Shown here piece by piece: positions 28,225 to 37,114 of a stretch of DNA of 64,000 bases. A program made the position numbers and the translations under genes. Each line of letters opens with the position of its first letter. The first letter of the stretch is position 1. The notes below the pieces were generated by a model. The model did not search any database and was not told where the DNA came from. It saw nothing but the letters and a program-made list of their open reading frames with translations. The stretch covers positions 186,001 to 250,000 of the forward strand of contig NZ_LMOD01000003.1 in assembly GCF_001423485.1 (NCBI RefSeq), in the 5' to 3' direction. The stretch comes from Microbacterium sp. Leaf320 (GTDB lineage: Bacteria > Actinomycetota > Actinomycetes > Actinomycetales > Microbacteriaceae).

Positions 28225-31200
28225 ATGTCCTCCCCCGTGATCATCTATCCTCCCGAGCTGCCCGTCAGCGCCGCCAAGGACGAGATCGCCGACGCCATCC
28301 GCGACAACCAGGTCGTGATCGTCGCGGGCGCCACGGGGTCGGGCAAGACGACTCAGCTGCCGAAGATCTGCCTCGATCTCGGCCGCGAGCGCATCGCGCA
28401 CACGCAGCCCCGCCGGCTCGCGGCCCGCACGATCGCCGAGCGTGTGGCCGAGGAGCTGCAGGTGGAGCTCGGAACCCTCGTCGGCTACAAGGTGCGCTTC
28501 ACCGACAAGGTGTCGGATGAGACGCGCATCGCGCTGATGACGGACGGCATCCTGCTGAACGAGATCCACCGTGACCGGCTGCTCCGCCGCTACGACACGA
28601 TCATCATCGACGAGGCGCACGAGCGCTCGCTCAATGTCGACTTCCTGCTCGGGTATCTCGTGCGCATCCTGCCGGAGCGCCCCGACCTCAAGGTCATCAT
28701 CACGTCGGCGACGATCGACCCCGAGAGCTTCGCCCGGCACTTCGCGACGCCGCAGGGCGAGCCCGCACCGGTCATCGAGGTGTCGGGACGCACGTACCCG
28801 GTCGAGATCCGCTACCGGGCGCAGACGGAGGAGACCGAGGAGTCCGACGAGGTGACCGCGATCGTCGCGGCGCTGCGCGAGCTCGACAGGGAAGAACCGG
28901 GCGACGTGCTGGTGTTCCTCCCCGGCGAGGCTGAGATCCGGGATGCGGCGGATGCCGTGCGCGGCGCGTATTCGAAGGACCGCTCCCCCACCGAGGTGCT
29001 GCCGCTCTACGGGCGCCTGTCGGCCGCCGAGCAGCATCGGGTGTTCGAGAAGAGCCGGGTCGCCGGAGTGCGTCGCCGCGTGGTGCTCGCCACGAACGTC
29101 GCCGAGACCAGCCTCACGGTGCCGGGCATCCGCTACGTGATCGACACCGGCACCGCGCGCATCTCGCGCTACAGCAGTCGATCGAAGGTGCAGCGTCTGC
29201 CGATCGAGGCGATCTCGCAGGCCTCCGCGAACCAGCGCTCCGGCCGGGCTGGTCGCACGAGCGACGGCATCGCGATCCGTCTGTACAGCGAAGAGGACTT
29301 CGACAAGCGGGCGGAGTTCACCGAACCCGAGATCCTGCGCACCTCTCTCGCCTCCGTCATCCTGCAGATGCTGTCGCTCGGGTTCGGCGACATCACGGCG
29401 TTCCCGTTCCTGACCCCGCCCGATTCCCGCGGCGTGAAGGCGGCCGTCGACCTGCTCACCGAGCTCGGCGCGGTGAGCGGCAGCGGCGACTCTCCTCGTC
29501 TCACTCGCATCGGCCGCGACATCTCGCGCATCCCGATCGACCCCCGCTTCGCCCGCATGCTCATCGAGGCGGGGCGCACCGCATCGGGTTCGTCGAACGT
29601 CACGCGCGACGTGCTCGCGATCGTGGCGGGGATGTCGATCCAAGACGTGCGCGAGCGTCCTTCGCAGGATGCCCCGCAGAGTGTGCGCGACGAGGCCGAC
29701 CGGATGCACGCGCGCTTCGCCGACCCGACGAGCGACTTCCTCTCGATCCTCAACCTCTGGAACCATCTCAGGGAGCAGCAGCGCGAGCTCGGCTCGAGCG
29801 CGTTCCGTCGCCTCTGCCGCTCCGAGCACCTCAACTACGTCCGAGTGCGCGAGTGGTTCGACGTGCACCGCCAGCTGCGATCGCTCGTCAGGGAGAAGGA
29901 TGCCGGAGGCTCCGGCACCGCGGATCCGGATGCGATCCACCGCGCCCTGCTCGCCGGCCTGCTGTCGCAGATCGGCATCCTCGACGAGCGGAACACGCCC
30001 AGCCGCGGCCAGAGCAAGACCCCGCCGAAGGATGCCAAGCGCCGTCAGGCCGAGTATCGCGGCGCCCGCGGCATCCGCTTCTCGATCTTCCCCGGATCGG
30101 CCCTGCGCAAGAAGAGCCCGCCGGCAGTCATGGCCGCAGAGATCGTCGAGACGTCCCGCACCTACGCACGCACGGTCGCCGCGATCGATCCGGCCTGGGC
30201 CGAGGCGCTCGCCGGCGACCTCGCGAAGCGCCAGGTCACCGAGCCCCACTGGTCGAAGGATGCAGGGGCCGCCGTCGCCTACGAGAAGGTGACCCTGTTC
30301 GGCGTCGAGATCATCCCGCGCCGCCGCGTGCAGTTCGCCCGGATCGACCGCCCCGCCTCACGCGAGCTGTTCCTCCGGCACGCGCTGGTGGAGGGCGAAT
30401 GGGATCCGACGCGCATCGACAAGCGGGTGAGCGCGTTCTGGCGCAGCAACGCCGAGCTGCGCAAGCGCCTCGAGAAGCTCGAGGAGAGGGAGCGCCGCCG
30501 CGACATCCTCGCGGGCGACGAGGCGGTCTTCCGCTTCTACGACGAGCGCATCCCGGCCGACGTCTTCGACGTGCGCTCGTTCGAGAAGTGGTGGCGCGAG
30601 CAGCTCGCCACGACCCCGAAGCTGCTCGTGATGCGCGAGGCCGACCTTCTCGACGACGACAGCCGTGCCGACCAGAACGAGTTCCCCACCAGGTGGACGC
30701 AGGGCGATCAGGTGCTCGGGCTCGCGTACCGCTTCGAACCGGGCGCGGCAGACGACGGCGTGAGCGTCGTGATCCCGCTCCCCCTGCTCGCTCAGATCGA
30801 GGACCGGGGCTTCGACTGGCAGGTGCCGGGGCTTCGTGCGGAACTCGTCACGGGTCTGCTGCGCGCGCTGCCGAAGGCGATCCGTCGTCACGTGGTCCCC
30901 GCTGCGGACTGGGCGGACAAGTTCGGCGCCGAGCTCACGGGAGAAGGTCCGGAGTCGCACGGGGGCCTGCCCGGCCGCACGCTCAAAGAGGCACTCGCCC
31001 GCCTGATCCAGCCGCTCGCGAACCAGCTCGTCTCTGCGGCCGACTTCGAGGACGACCGGGTGCCGGCGCATCTGCGCATGAACTTCCGTGCCGTCGACGA
31101 GCGTGGGCGCGTCGCGGGATCGAACCGCGACCTCAGCACACTGCAGGCCGAGCTCGCCGACCGGGCGCGCAGCAGCGTGGCACGATCGATCGCGGCCCCG

Positions 31201-32127
31201 CCCCGCCGCCCCGGCCCGTCGACAGGACCGCAGCCCGCTGCCGCCGCCGCCTCGATCGAGAAGGACGGTCTCACCACCTGGACCTTCGGCGACCTGCCCG
31301 ACGTGCTCGACACACGCGTGGCCGGCGGCGTCGTCCGCGGCTACCCCGCGATCGTCGATCAGGGCAAGACCGTCTCGGTGCGCGTGGAGTCCACGGCGGA
31401 TGCGGCGGTCGCAGCCACCCGTGCGGGCGTGCTGCGCCTGGTGCTGCTCGGTGTGCCGTCGCCGTCGTCCTACGTGCAGCAGCACCTCACGAGCCAGGAG
31501 AAGCTCGCGCTCGCGGCGTCGCCGTACCAGTCGGCCGCGGCGCTCATCGAGAACTGCCGAGCAGCCGTCGTGCAGAACCTGATCGACCGGGCGCACCCCG
31601 GCGGCATCATCCGCACCGAGGCCGAGTTCGTGAGCGTGCGCGACGCCGTGTCGGCATCGCTCGTCGACCAGCTGTTCGCGTGCGTGTCTCTCGTCGCCCG
31701 CATCCTCACCAAGACACGTGACGTCGAACGCGGCATCAAGTCGCAGAACTCGCTCGCGCTGCTCGGGCCCCTCAATGACATTCGCACGCAGCTCTCGGGC
31801 CTGCTGCACCCTGGGTTCGTCTCGGCGGCAGGCGTCGAACGCCTCGCGCACTTCCCGCGCTACCTCGACGGGATGCTCGATCGGCTGAAGACGCTGTCGA
31901 GCGAACCCGGCAAGGACCGCACCCGCATGAGCGAGTTCGAGCGCATGGCGAAGGTGTTCGAGGATGCCGGGGGCACGATCCCGCTCGCTCCGCATGCCTC
32001 GCCCGCGCTCGTCGAGACGCGCTGGCTGCTCGAGGAGTATCGCGTGAGCGTGTTCGCGCAGCGTCTCGGCACCGCACAGCCGGTCTCCCCGCAGCGCATC
32101 ATGAAGGTGCTGTCCGCACGGGGGTAG
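28225..32127 (+). CDS. hrpA: ATP-dependent RNA helicase HrpA
   Basis: This 1300-residue DEAH-box helicase has exactly the length of E. coli HrpA, which acts on stalled ribosome and mRNA complexes. Walker A GATGSGKT is at about residues 35-42 and DEAH at 129-132. ITSATID (motif III), VVLATNVAETSLT (motif V) and QRSGRAGRTSDG (motif VI) follow. The rest carries the HA2, OB-fold and DUF3418 regions. The open frame starts at 27829, but the ATG at 28225 matches the expected N-terminus and has GGGAG four bases before it. Confidence 0.96.
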   Translation: MSSPVIIYPPELPVSAAKDEIADAIRDNQVVIVAGATGSGKTTQLPKICLDLGRERIAHTQPRRLAARTIAERVAEELQVELGTLVGYKVRFTDKVSDETRIALMTDGILLNEIHRDRLLRRYDTIIIDEAHERSLNVDFLLGYLVRILPERPDLKVIITSATIDPESFARHFATPQGEPAPVIEVSGRTYPVEIRYRAQTEETEESDEVTAIVAALRELDREEPGDVLVFLPGEAEIRDAADAVRGAYSKDRSPTEVLPLYGRLSAAEQHRVFEKSRVAGVRRRVVLATNVAETSLTVPGIRYVIDTGTARISRYSSRSKVQRLPIEAISQASANQRSGRAGRTSDGIAIRLYSEEDFDKRAEFTEPEILRTSLASVILQMLSLGFGDITAFPFLTPPDSRGVKAAVDLLTELGAVSGSGDSPRLTRIGRDISRIPIDPRFARMLIEAGRTASGSSNVTRDVLAIVAGMSIQDVRERPSQDAPQSVRDEADRMHARFADPTSDFLSILNLWNHLREQQRELGSSAFRRLCRSEHLNYVRVREWFDVHRQLRSLVREKDAGGSGTADPDAIHRALLAGLLSQIGILDERNTPSRGQSKTPPKDAKRRQAEYRGARGIRFSIFPGSALRKKSPPAVMAAEIVETSRTYARTVAAIDPAWAEALAGDLAKRQVTEPHWSKDAGAAVAYEKVTLFGVEIIPRRRVQFARIDRPASRELFLRHALVEGEWDPTRIDKRVSAFWRSNAELRKRLEKLEERERRRDILAGDEAVFRFYDERIPADVFDVRSFEKWWREQLATTPKLLVMREADLLDDDSRADQNEFPTRWTQGDQVLGLAYRFEPGAADDGVSVVIPLPLLAQIEDRGFDWQVPGLRAELVTGLLRALPKAIRRHVVPAADWADKFGAELTGEGPESHGGLPGRTLKEALARLIQPLANQLVSAADFEDDRVPAHLRMNFRAVDERGRVAGSNRDLSTLQAELADRARSSVARSIAAPPRRPGPSTGPQPAAAAASIEKDGLTTWTFGDLPDVLDTRVAGGVVRGYPAIVDQGKTVSVRVESTADAAVAATRAGVLRLVLLGVPSPSSYVQQHLTSQEKLALAASPYQSAAALIENCRAAVVQNLIDRAHPGGIIRTEAEFVSVRDAVSASLVDQLFACVSLVARILTKTRDVERGIKSQNSLALLGPLNDIRTQLSGLLHPGFVSAAGVERLAHFPRYLDGMLDRLKTLSSEPGKDRTRMSEFERMAKVFEDAGGTIPLAPHASPALVETRWLLEEYRVSVFAQRLGTAQPVSPQRIMKVLSARG

Positions 32128-32136
32128 CCTGAAGCC
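32125..32136 (+). promoter_or_regulatory. leaderless-type -10 box overlapping the hrpA stop codon
   Basis: TAGCCT (32125-32130) contains the hrpA TAG stop and lies six bases before the ATG at 32137. Confidence 0.5.
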
Positions 32137-33081
32137 ATGGCTCGCGCGATCGTCTACACAGAGTTCGGTTCCCCTGACGTGCTGCATCTGATCGAGACCC
32201 CCGATCCGATCGCCCTGAGCGGCGAGGCGGTGGTGCGCATCGAAGCCGCAGGCGTCAACCCGATCGATGCCAAGCTCCGCTCGGCCACGCGCCCGTCGCC
32301 GCCCATCACCGAACCGCGCGGCGTGGGCTTCGACGGCGCCGGCGTGATCGAGTCTCTCGGCGACGACGTCGACGCCTTCGCGGTGGGCGACCGCGTGGCG
32401 ATCCGCGACACGGTCGGCACCTACTCGAGCCTGCTCGCCGTGGCGGTCGACAAGCTCGTCGCCCTCCCCGATTCGGTCACCGCGGCGGAGGGCGCCGGCA
32501 TCGGCATCCCCGCGGGAACGGCCTACCAGGCGCTCCGCTCGCTCGGCGTCACGGAGCGCGACGTGCTGCTCGTGCACGGCGGCTCAGGCTCCGTCGGGCA
32601 GGCGGCCGTGCAGTTCGCCGTCGCCTGGGGCGCGACCGTGATCGCCACCGCAAGCCCCGCCCGTCACGATCAGCTGCGCGAACTCGGTGCGATCCCGGTC
32701 GCCTACGGCGAGGGGCTTCTCGAGCGCGTGCGCGAGGCGGCTCCGGAGGGCGTCACCGTCGCACTCGACTGCGCCGGCACCGATGAGGCCATCGAGGTGT
32801 CGCTCGAGCTGGTCGCCGACCGCGACCGCATCGCGACGATCGTGCGTGGACCGGACGCCGCATCCTTCGGCATCCGCGCCTTCTCCGGCGGCTCCCCCGT
32901 GCCGCTGACCGAGCAGGAACTCGCGTGGCGAGCCGAGGCCCTCGCGGCGACCGTCGACCTGCTCGCGGCGGGCGACTTCACGATCGAGCTCGGCCCCGAG
33001 CTTCCTCTCACCCAAGCCTCGCGGGCCCACGAGCTCGTGGAGTCCGGCGCCGCCTCGGGGAAGATCGTCCTGATCCCGTAA
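32137..33081 (+). CDS. NADP-dependent quinone oxidoreductase (zinc-free MDR family)
   Basis: This 314-residue medium-chain dehydrogenase/reductase has the GroES-like N-terminal domain (EAAGVNPIDAKLR) and a Rossmann domain with VHGGSGSVGQAAVQFA. The zinc-binding Cys/His residues of alcohol dehydrogenases are absent, as in QOR-type NADPH:quinone reductases. The substrate is unknown. It begins nine bases after hrpA and probably has its own promoter. Confidence 0.92.
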   Translation: MARAIVYTEFGSPDVLHLIETPDPIALSGEAVVRIEAAGVNPIDAKLRSATRPSPPITEPRGVGFDGAGVIESLGDDVDAFAVGDRVAIRDTVGTYSSLLAVAVDKLVALPDSVTAAEGAGIGIPAGTAYQALRSLGVTERDVLLVHGGSGSVGQAAVQFAVAWGATVIATASPARHDQLRELGAIPVAYGEGLLERVREAAPEGVTVALDCAGTDEAIEVSLELVADRDRIATIVRGPDAASFGIRAFSGGSPVPLTEQELAWRAEALAATVDLLAAGDFTIELGPELPLTQASRAHELVESGAASGKIVLIP

Positions 33082-33085
33082 CGCC

Positions 33086-33370
33086 TCAGGACCAGACGTC
33101 TGCGGCGGTGTCGGCAGTGCTCATGGAGATGGAGTTCGCGGCGATCAGTCGGCGCGTGGCTTCGGCGAGCAGGGCTTTCATGCTCCCGATCGCGGTGGAC
33201 CACTCCTGTTGTGCCCGGTCGTAGGCGCGTTGTGCCTGCCCGTCCCATGAGGACCTCAGACGGTCGACTTCGGAATCGAGGGCGTCGAGTTCGTGCTCGA
33301 AGGCCTTCACGCTGAGCGCGAGCCGCGCGACCGTATCCGCGACGGCGTCGTGACGAACGGAGACCTTCAT
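33086..33370 (-). CDS. WXG100 family protein
   Basis: This 94-residue protein is a helical hairpin with the W-D-G turn at residues 42-44 (RSSWDGQAQRAYD) and long flanking helices, the WXG100 (ESAT-6-like) pattern of type VII secretion substrates and their chaperones. No clear C-terminal YxxxD/E export signal is seen. It ends a four-gene minus-strand group whose other members are two immunity-like genes and a toxin tip. The start ATG overlaps the upstream stop by four bases. No ESX secretion ATPase is encoded in the window. Confidence 0.82.
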   Translation of the reverse strand: MKVSVRHDAVADTVARLALSVKAFEHELDALDSEVDRLRSSWDGQAQRAYDRAQQEWSTAIGSMKALLAEATRRLIAANSISMSTADTAADVWS

Positions 33371-33852
33371 CGTTCCTCCGAGAGGTCCTGTGTGAGGTCG
33401 AGCTCGCGCAGGACATAGGGCTGAGAGACGGCTTCGGTGAGGTAGAACGTGGAGAAGATCCCCGCGGCCTCGTCGGCGGTGAAGACCTCGTTCGCGAAGA
33501 CTCGGATGGCGCGTTTGTCGCTCATCGGGATGAGAGTGGTCGCGCCGTGTGCCGACTCGGGCCTGCCGACCGTGTAGAGGTGGTGCTCCCCGTCGGGACC
33601 GGGAAGCCGCACTTCCACCGTCATCGCGTCGGCCGAGCCCGCGGCCTGCATGGATGAACCGTTCGCGGGTTCGAGGTAGCCGTCGGTCCTTGTGGGGTCA
33701 GCGCCGCGCCAGATCGAGTATGTGTAGTCCTTGTGGGCATCCAGCCACTCCAGCGTGCGTCGGAGCCGCTCGGGGATCGTTAGGTACTCGTCCGCCAGCC
33801 AGCCGATTCGGCCGTCGTCCGCGGCCTGGACGAAGGGTCCATAGAGCGTCAT
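33367..33852 (-). CDS. immunity-like protein, paralogue 2
   Basis: This 161-residue soluble, acidic protein belongs to no family I can name. It is clearly a tandem duplicate of the next gene: both share AGSADAMTVEVRLPGPDGE, HLYTVGRPE, EVFTADEAA and YVLR-LDL with the ending LSEER. Its position after a nuclease-toxin tip and before a WXG100 gene suggests it neutralises a toxin. That role is inferred from context alone. Four-base overlaps couple it to both neighbours. Confidence 0.75.
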   Translation of the reverse strand: MTLYGPFVQAADDGRIGWLADEYLTIPERLRRTLEWLDAHKDYTYSIWRGADPTRTDGYLEPANGSSMQAAGSADAMTVEVRLPGPDGEHHLYTVGRPESAHGATTLIPMSDKRAIRVFANEVFTADEAAGIFSTFYLTEAVSQPYVLRELDLTQDLSEER

Positions 33853-34334
33853 CGTTCCTCCGAGAGTTCGTTCGAGAGATCCAGCTTGCGAAGCACGTAC
33901 GGCTGCGAGACGGCATCGGTCAGGTAGTAGGTGTAGAAGATCACCGCGGCTTCGTCGGCGGTGAAGACCTCGTTCGAGAACACCCGCACCGCGCGGTCGT
34001 CGCTGATAGGGATGAGAGTGGTCGTGCGGTCTGCGGGCTCCGGCCGTCCGACCGTGTACAGGTGCGACTCACCGTCGGGGCCGGGAAGCCGCACCTCGAC
34101 AGTCATAGCGTCAGCGGAGCCCGCGGCCTGCATGAACGAATCATTTGCCGGCACGCGGAATCCGATGGCGCTCGAAGGATCGGAGCCCGGCCAGATGATG
34201 TACGTGTACTTGCCGTCGCCGTCAAGATGTCCAAGCATGAGGCGCAGGTGATCGGGGATCGGGCGATAACCGTCCGTCACCCACCCCTGCATCCCGCTTG
34301 GAGACTGCTCGCCGTGAGTAAACGGTGCTCTCAT
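33849..34334 (-). CDS. immunity-like protein, paralogue 1
   Basis: This 161-residue paralogue of the following gene immediately follows the toxin fragment, the usual place of a cognate immunity gene. The middle region (residues about 70-125) is nearly identical to its duplicate, while the first 60 residues differ, with GWVTDGYRPIPDHLRLMLGHL against GWLADEYLTIPERLRRTLEWL. Diversified N-terminal parts would be consistent with adaptation to different toxin tips. The family is unrecognised. Confidence 0.77.
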   Translation of the reverse strand: MRAPFTHGEQSPSGMQGWVTDGYRPIPDHLRLMLGHLDGDGKYTYIIWPGSDPSSAIGFRVPANDSFMQAAGSADAMTVEVRLPGPDGESHLYTVGRPEPADRTTTLIPISDDRAVRVFSNEVFTADEAAVIFYTYYLTDAVSQPYVLRKLDLSNELSEER

Positions 34335-34759
34335 GGAATGTCCTTACTGTCCACCCGTGTGATGAGGATGTCCTCGCCGTCCATCTTTCCGTGCGCTGGT
34401 GTGCCCGCGTTCACCGCGTCATCGAACTGTCGCTGTGTGCTTCCTGGCCTGTTGTATGCCTCGATCGCATTGCCGGACTTCACCTCCACGCCCGTATAGG
34501 TATTCGGCCCGTCGTTATTGTTCACAAGCCCGTCGTAGAAGCGCCCATTCTGCGGAGAACCCTCGTAGTCGACTTTGATCTTCGAGCGGATCACCTCGAC
34601 TTTGAAGTCTTGGGCGTACTCCGTGAGGCCGATCTTCTCTTTATCGACCCACAAGGGATCGTGCTGGCCCTTCGCGAACTTGCCTTCGTAGTCGCGACAC
34701 GTCGGTGTCGACGTCGTACGAAGTTCCGCCCCGAGGTGCCATGCGTCGACGCTAGCAAG
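34331..34759 (-). pseudogene. C-terminal remnant of a polymorphic nuclease toxin
   Basis: The frame is open for 142 codons from an in-frame TAG at 34760-34762 to the stop at 34331. It has no ATG or GTG before the toxin-like part; only a poorly supported TTG at 34654 could start a 107-residue protein. Counted from that TTG, FYDGL places an Asp at 41 and GVEVKSG places Glu and Lys at 57 and 59, a PD-(D/E)XK-like nuclease pattern. The text before the TTG (RDYEGKFAKGQHDPLW) also looks like real protein, so the N-terminal delivery part appears to be lost. Base composition is visibly more AT-rich than in the neighbours. Its stop overlaps the immunity-like ATG. Confidence 0.66.
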
Positions 34760-34817
34760 CTATACGTCGTCATATGAGGACATGCAGGAGTATGCCGATA
34801 CTCTCGCAAAAGCGATC

Positions 34818-34852
34818 AGCCCCCTCCGGCCGCGAGACGGCCGGAGGGGGCT
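34818..34852 (-). terminator. 15-bp perfect stem-loop ending the organosulfur operon
   Basis: Arms 34818-34832 and 34838-34852 pair perfectly around a 5-base loop, 20 bases after the AhpD-like gene stop. On the minus strand a CTTTT run follows about six bases later. Confidence 0.85.
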
Positions 34853-34872
34853 GGCGCAGAACTCGCGCTGTT

Positions 34873-35481
34873 TCAGGCAGGTGCGACGGGGCGACCGATC
34901 GAGAGCATCAGACGGTTCGCCCAGTTGAAGAACGCCGCGCCGTGGATGACGTCGGCCACTTCGAGGTCGTCGAGCCCAGCTGCGCGCAGGCGCGCGATCT
35001 CGTCGGGGCCGAAGGCGCTCGGGGTGTCGGTGAGGGCGACGGAGGCGGCGACCACCGCGTTCCACCGCTCGCCGAGGTCGGCGTCCACACCCTCGTCGAG
35101 CAGGAGATCGACGTCGTCGACCCGCTTGCTGTGGTGCGCCGCGAAGCGCGCGTGAACCGAGGCGCAGAACACGCAGCCGTTGCGGCGCGAGGCCGCGGTC
35201 GCCGACAGCTCGCGCTCCGCACGCGGAAGACCCTCAGCGGCGTTGTAGAAGATGTCCTTGTCGACGAGCGTGCGCGCCTTGAGCACCTCGGGGTCGCGCG
35301 CCAGCAGCCGGAAGTAGTCGTTCTTCGCGCGGGAGGCGTCGACGAGTCCGTCGTAGTGGCGCTCGGTCAGGTCCTCCTCGGCAAGAGGGGGAAGATGGGG
35401 CGTCCACCCGACCTCGGCACGGGTGAAGGCCTCGGGGTGCGGTGAATCGTTGCGCACAAGGTCGTGCAGAAGCTCGGTCAC
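34873..35481 (-). CDS. AhpD-fold alkylhydroperoxidase domain protein (Avi_7169-like)
   Basis: This 202-residue protein has the AhpD/carboxymuconolactone decarboxylase fold with the redox motif NGCVFCASVH (Cys 103 and 106, His 110). From memory it matches the TIGRFAM class named after Avi_7169, which occurs beside the Avi_7170 class and a KPN_01858-class monooxygenase in ABC transporter loci. The reaction is unknown; thiol-based peroxide reduction or disposal of a reactive monooxygenase by-product is plausible. The GTG at 35481 overlaps the upstream stop. It is the last gene of the operon. Confidence 0.86.
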   Translation of the reverse strand: MTELLHDLVRNDSPHPEAFTRAEVGWTPHLPPLAEEDLTERHYDGLVDASRAKNDYFRLLARDPEVLKARTLVDKDIFYNAAEGLPRAERELSATAASRRNGCVFCASVHARFAAHHSKRVDDVDLLLDEGVDADLGERWNAVVAASVALTDTPSAFGPDEIARLRAAGLDDLEVADVIHGAAFFNWANRLMLSIGRPVAPA

Positions 35482-36098
35482 GCTGCCTCCTCCTCGGAGT
35501 CGGATGCCGCGGCGATGCCGGCGGCTGCGAGAACCCTCAGGCCGGTGATGACGCGCTGCTGGAACGCGAGGAACGAGACGAGCTGCGAGAGGGTGACGAT
35601 GCCGTCGGCCGACCACCCCGCATCCACCAGCCGCTGGATGTCGACGGCTGCGGATTCGCGCGGCCGGAACACGAGCAGGTGCGTGTGCGCGAGGGCGGCG
35701 GCGAGCCGCTCGCCGAGCACCTCTGCAACCTCGGGCGACGGCGTGTAGCGCTCGCCCTCGGTGTTCTCGTCCTGCAGGCCCGCCTCGGTGTACGAGCCGA
35801 AGGGTCCCGTCACCGCGGCGTCCGTGGCCTCGGCGATCACGACGGTCGCGCGCTGCGGGTCCACCGCCAGCGCCCGGTCCGCGTAGAACGTGCCCGTCGC
35901 ATCCGTGTCGCCGGCGAGGCGCGTGGCGAACGCGGCGATCAGCTCGCGCTCGGCCTGCGAGACCTCCTCCGTCGACACCGGCGCGAAGAGCGCGTCGAAG
36001 CTCGCCTGCAGTTGCTCCCTGGTGACGGGGCGGCGGCGCCGCAGAGCATCCAGCTCGGGCGTCACCCCTACGATCTGGTCGACGATGTCGGTGGTCAT
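35478..36098 (-). CDS. CMD domain protein (Avi_7170-like)
   Basis: This 206-residue all-helical protein is related to its neighbour's AhpD/CMD fold but lacks the CxxC pair; the corresponding helix reads QLVSFLAFQQRVITGLR. It corresponds, from memory, to the CMD class named after Avi_7170. An inactive or structural partner of the AhpD-like protein is a reasonable guess. Its ATG overlaps the monooxygenase stop, and its stop overlaps the next GTG, indicating coupled translation. Confidence 0.83.
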   Translation of the reverse strand: MTTDIVDQIVGVTPELDALRRRRPVTREQLQASFDALFAPVSTEEVSQAERELIAAFATRLAGDTDATGTFYADRALAVDPQRATVVIAEATDAAVTGPFGSYTEAGLQDENTEGERYTPSPEVAEVLGERLAAALAHTHLLVFRPRESAAVDIQRLVDAGWSADGIVTLSQLVSFLAFQQRVITGLRVLAAAGIAAASDSEEEAA

Positions 36099-37114
36099 GC
36101 CTTCTCCTTGATGGTGTCGGTGAGGGTGTAGCCGAGGGCCGGGGCAACCTGCTCGGCGAAGAGCTCGATCGAGCGCAGCACGTGCTCATGCGGTGCGTCG
36201 ACGGAGTGCACCTGGAACGCCACCTCGGTGGCCCTCGCCAGGGTCGCGTCGGCGGCAAGCGACTCGGCGACATGCTCGGGCGTACCGAGATGGGTGTCGA
36301 GCGCGACGATCAGCTCGTCGAGGTCGTCGCCGGGGATCGTCTGCCCCTGGCGCCGGAATCCCTCGGCGGCGCGGCGCAGTCCGACCTCCGCGAAGCGCAG
36401 GGCCTCGGCCCGATCGTCCGCGACGAAGACGGTGCGCGAGGCGGTCACGCGAGGAGCGACGCTGCCGGGCAGCGCCTCGAGGTAGGCATCGATGATCGGA
36501 TCCTGCAGCGCCGAGAGCGGCGCGTGCAGCGCATCCGTCGACCGCGGCTGGGTGCGGGAGAGCAGCAGGCCGTGCCCGTGGATGCCGGCCCGATGGCCGC
36601 CCGGTGCCGAGAACGTCGCCTGCCAGATGCGGTCGGCGAGTGTGCCGGCATCCGGATAGAGGGTGTTCTCGGCGCCGATGTCTCGCCCCGAGAGGGCGTC
36701 GAGCAGCAGGCGGAGCTTGCGGTCGTAGGTCGGCGCCTTGTCGCGCACGTCCTCGCCGAACGGCACGAACGACGACGGCGTCCCTCCGCTTCCCAGGCCC
36801 AGGTCGAGGCGCCCGCCGGCGAGAAGGTCGGCGACGACGGCATCCTCGGCGACGCGCACCGCATCCTCGAGCGGCAGCGTGATCACGCCGGTGCCGAGGC
36901 GGATGCGCGACGTCTGCGCCGCGACGTGGGCGAGGAAGACGAGCGGCGACGGGAGCCCGCCCTCCGCCGCACGGAAGTGGTGCTGGGCGACCCAGGCTCG
37001 GCCGACGCCGTATCGCTCGGCGTGCCGGATCTGCTCGGCGGCCAGCGCGTACCGCTCGGCAGGGGCCGCATCGTCGAGCAGGCGCGTGAAGAAGGCGATC
37101 GTGGGGGTGGTCAT
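36095..37114 (-). CDS. FMN-dependent luciferase-like monooxygenase (KPN_01858-like)
   Basis: This 339-residue TIM-barrel monooxygenase of the bacterial luciferase family would use FMNH2 and O2. RIRLGTGVITLPLEDAVRVAED and GGRLDLGLGSGG are the conserved strand-loop segments of the group. It is distinct from the other two luciferase-like proteins nearby. Its place downstream of the transporter genes, all joined by ATGA overlaps, says it acts on the imported compound. ATG 37114 is the functional start; the longer frame lies within the ATPase gene. Confidence 0.9.
   Translation of the reverse strand: MTTPTIAFFTRLLDDAAPAERYALAAEQIRHAERYGVGRAWVAQHHFRAAEGGLPSPLVFLAHVAAQTSRIRLGTGVITLPLEDAVRVAEDAVVADLLAGGRLDLGLGSGGTPSSFVPFGEDVRDKAPTYDRKLRLLLDALSGRDIGAENTLYPDAGTLADRIWQATFSAPGGHRAGIHGHGLLLSRTQPRSTDALHAPLSALQDPIIDAYLEALPGSVAPRVTASRTVFVADDRAEALRFAEVGLRRAAEGFRRQGQTIPGDDLDELIVALDTHLGTPEHVAESLAADATLARATEVAFQVHSVDAPHEHVLRSIELFAEQVAPALGYTLTDTIKEKA

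Noticed and set aside
27223..30249. Open frame of about 1000 codons on the minus strand opposite hrpA
   Set aside because: It is antisense to clear helicase motifs and to the membrane protein gene, has Arg/Ala/Gly/His-rich shadow composition and no homology-like motifs. Such long antisense frames are expected in GC-rich DNA.
33086..33370. WXG100 gene considered as evidence for a local type VII secretion system
   Set aside because: No EccC-type ATPase, EccB/D/E or mycosin gene is present in the window; only an accessory cassette can be claimed.
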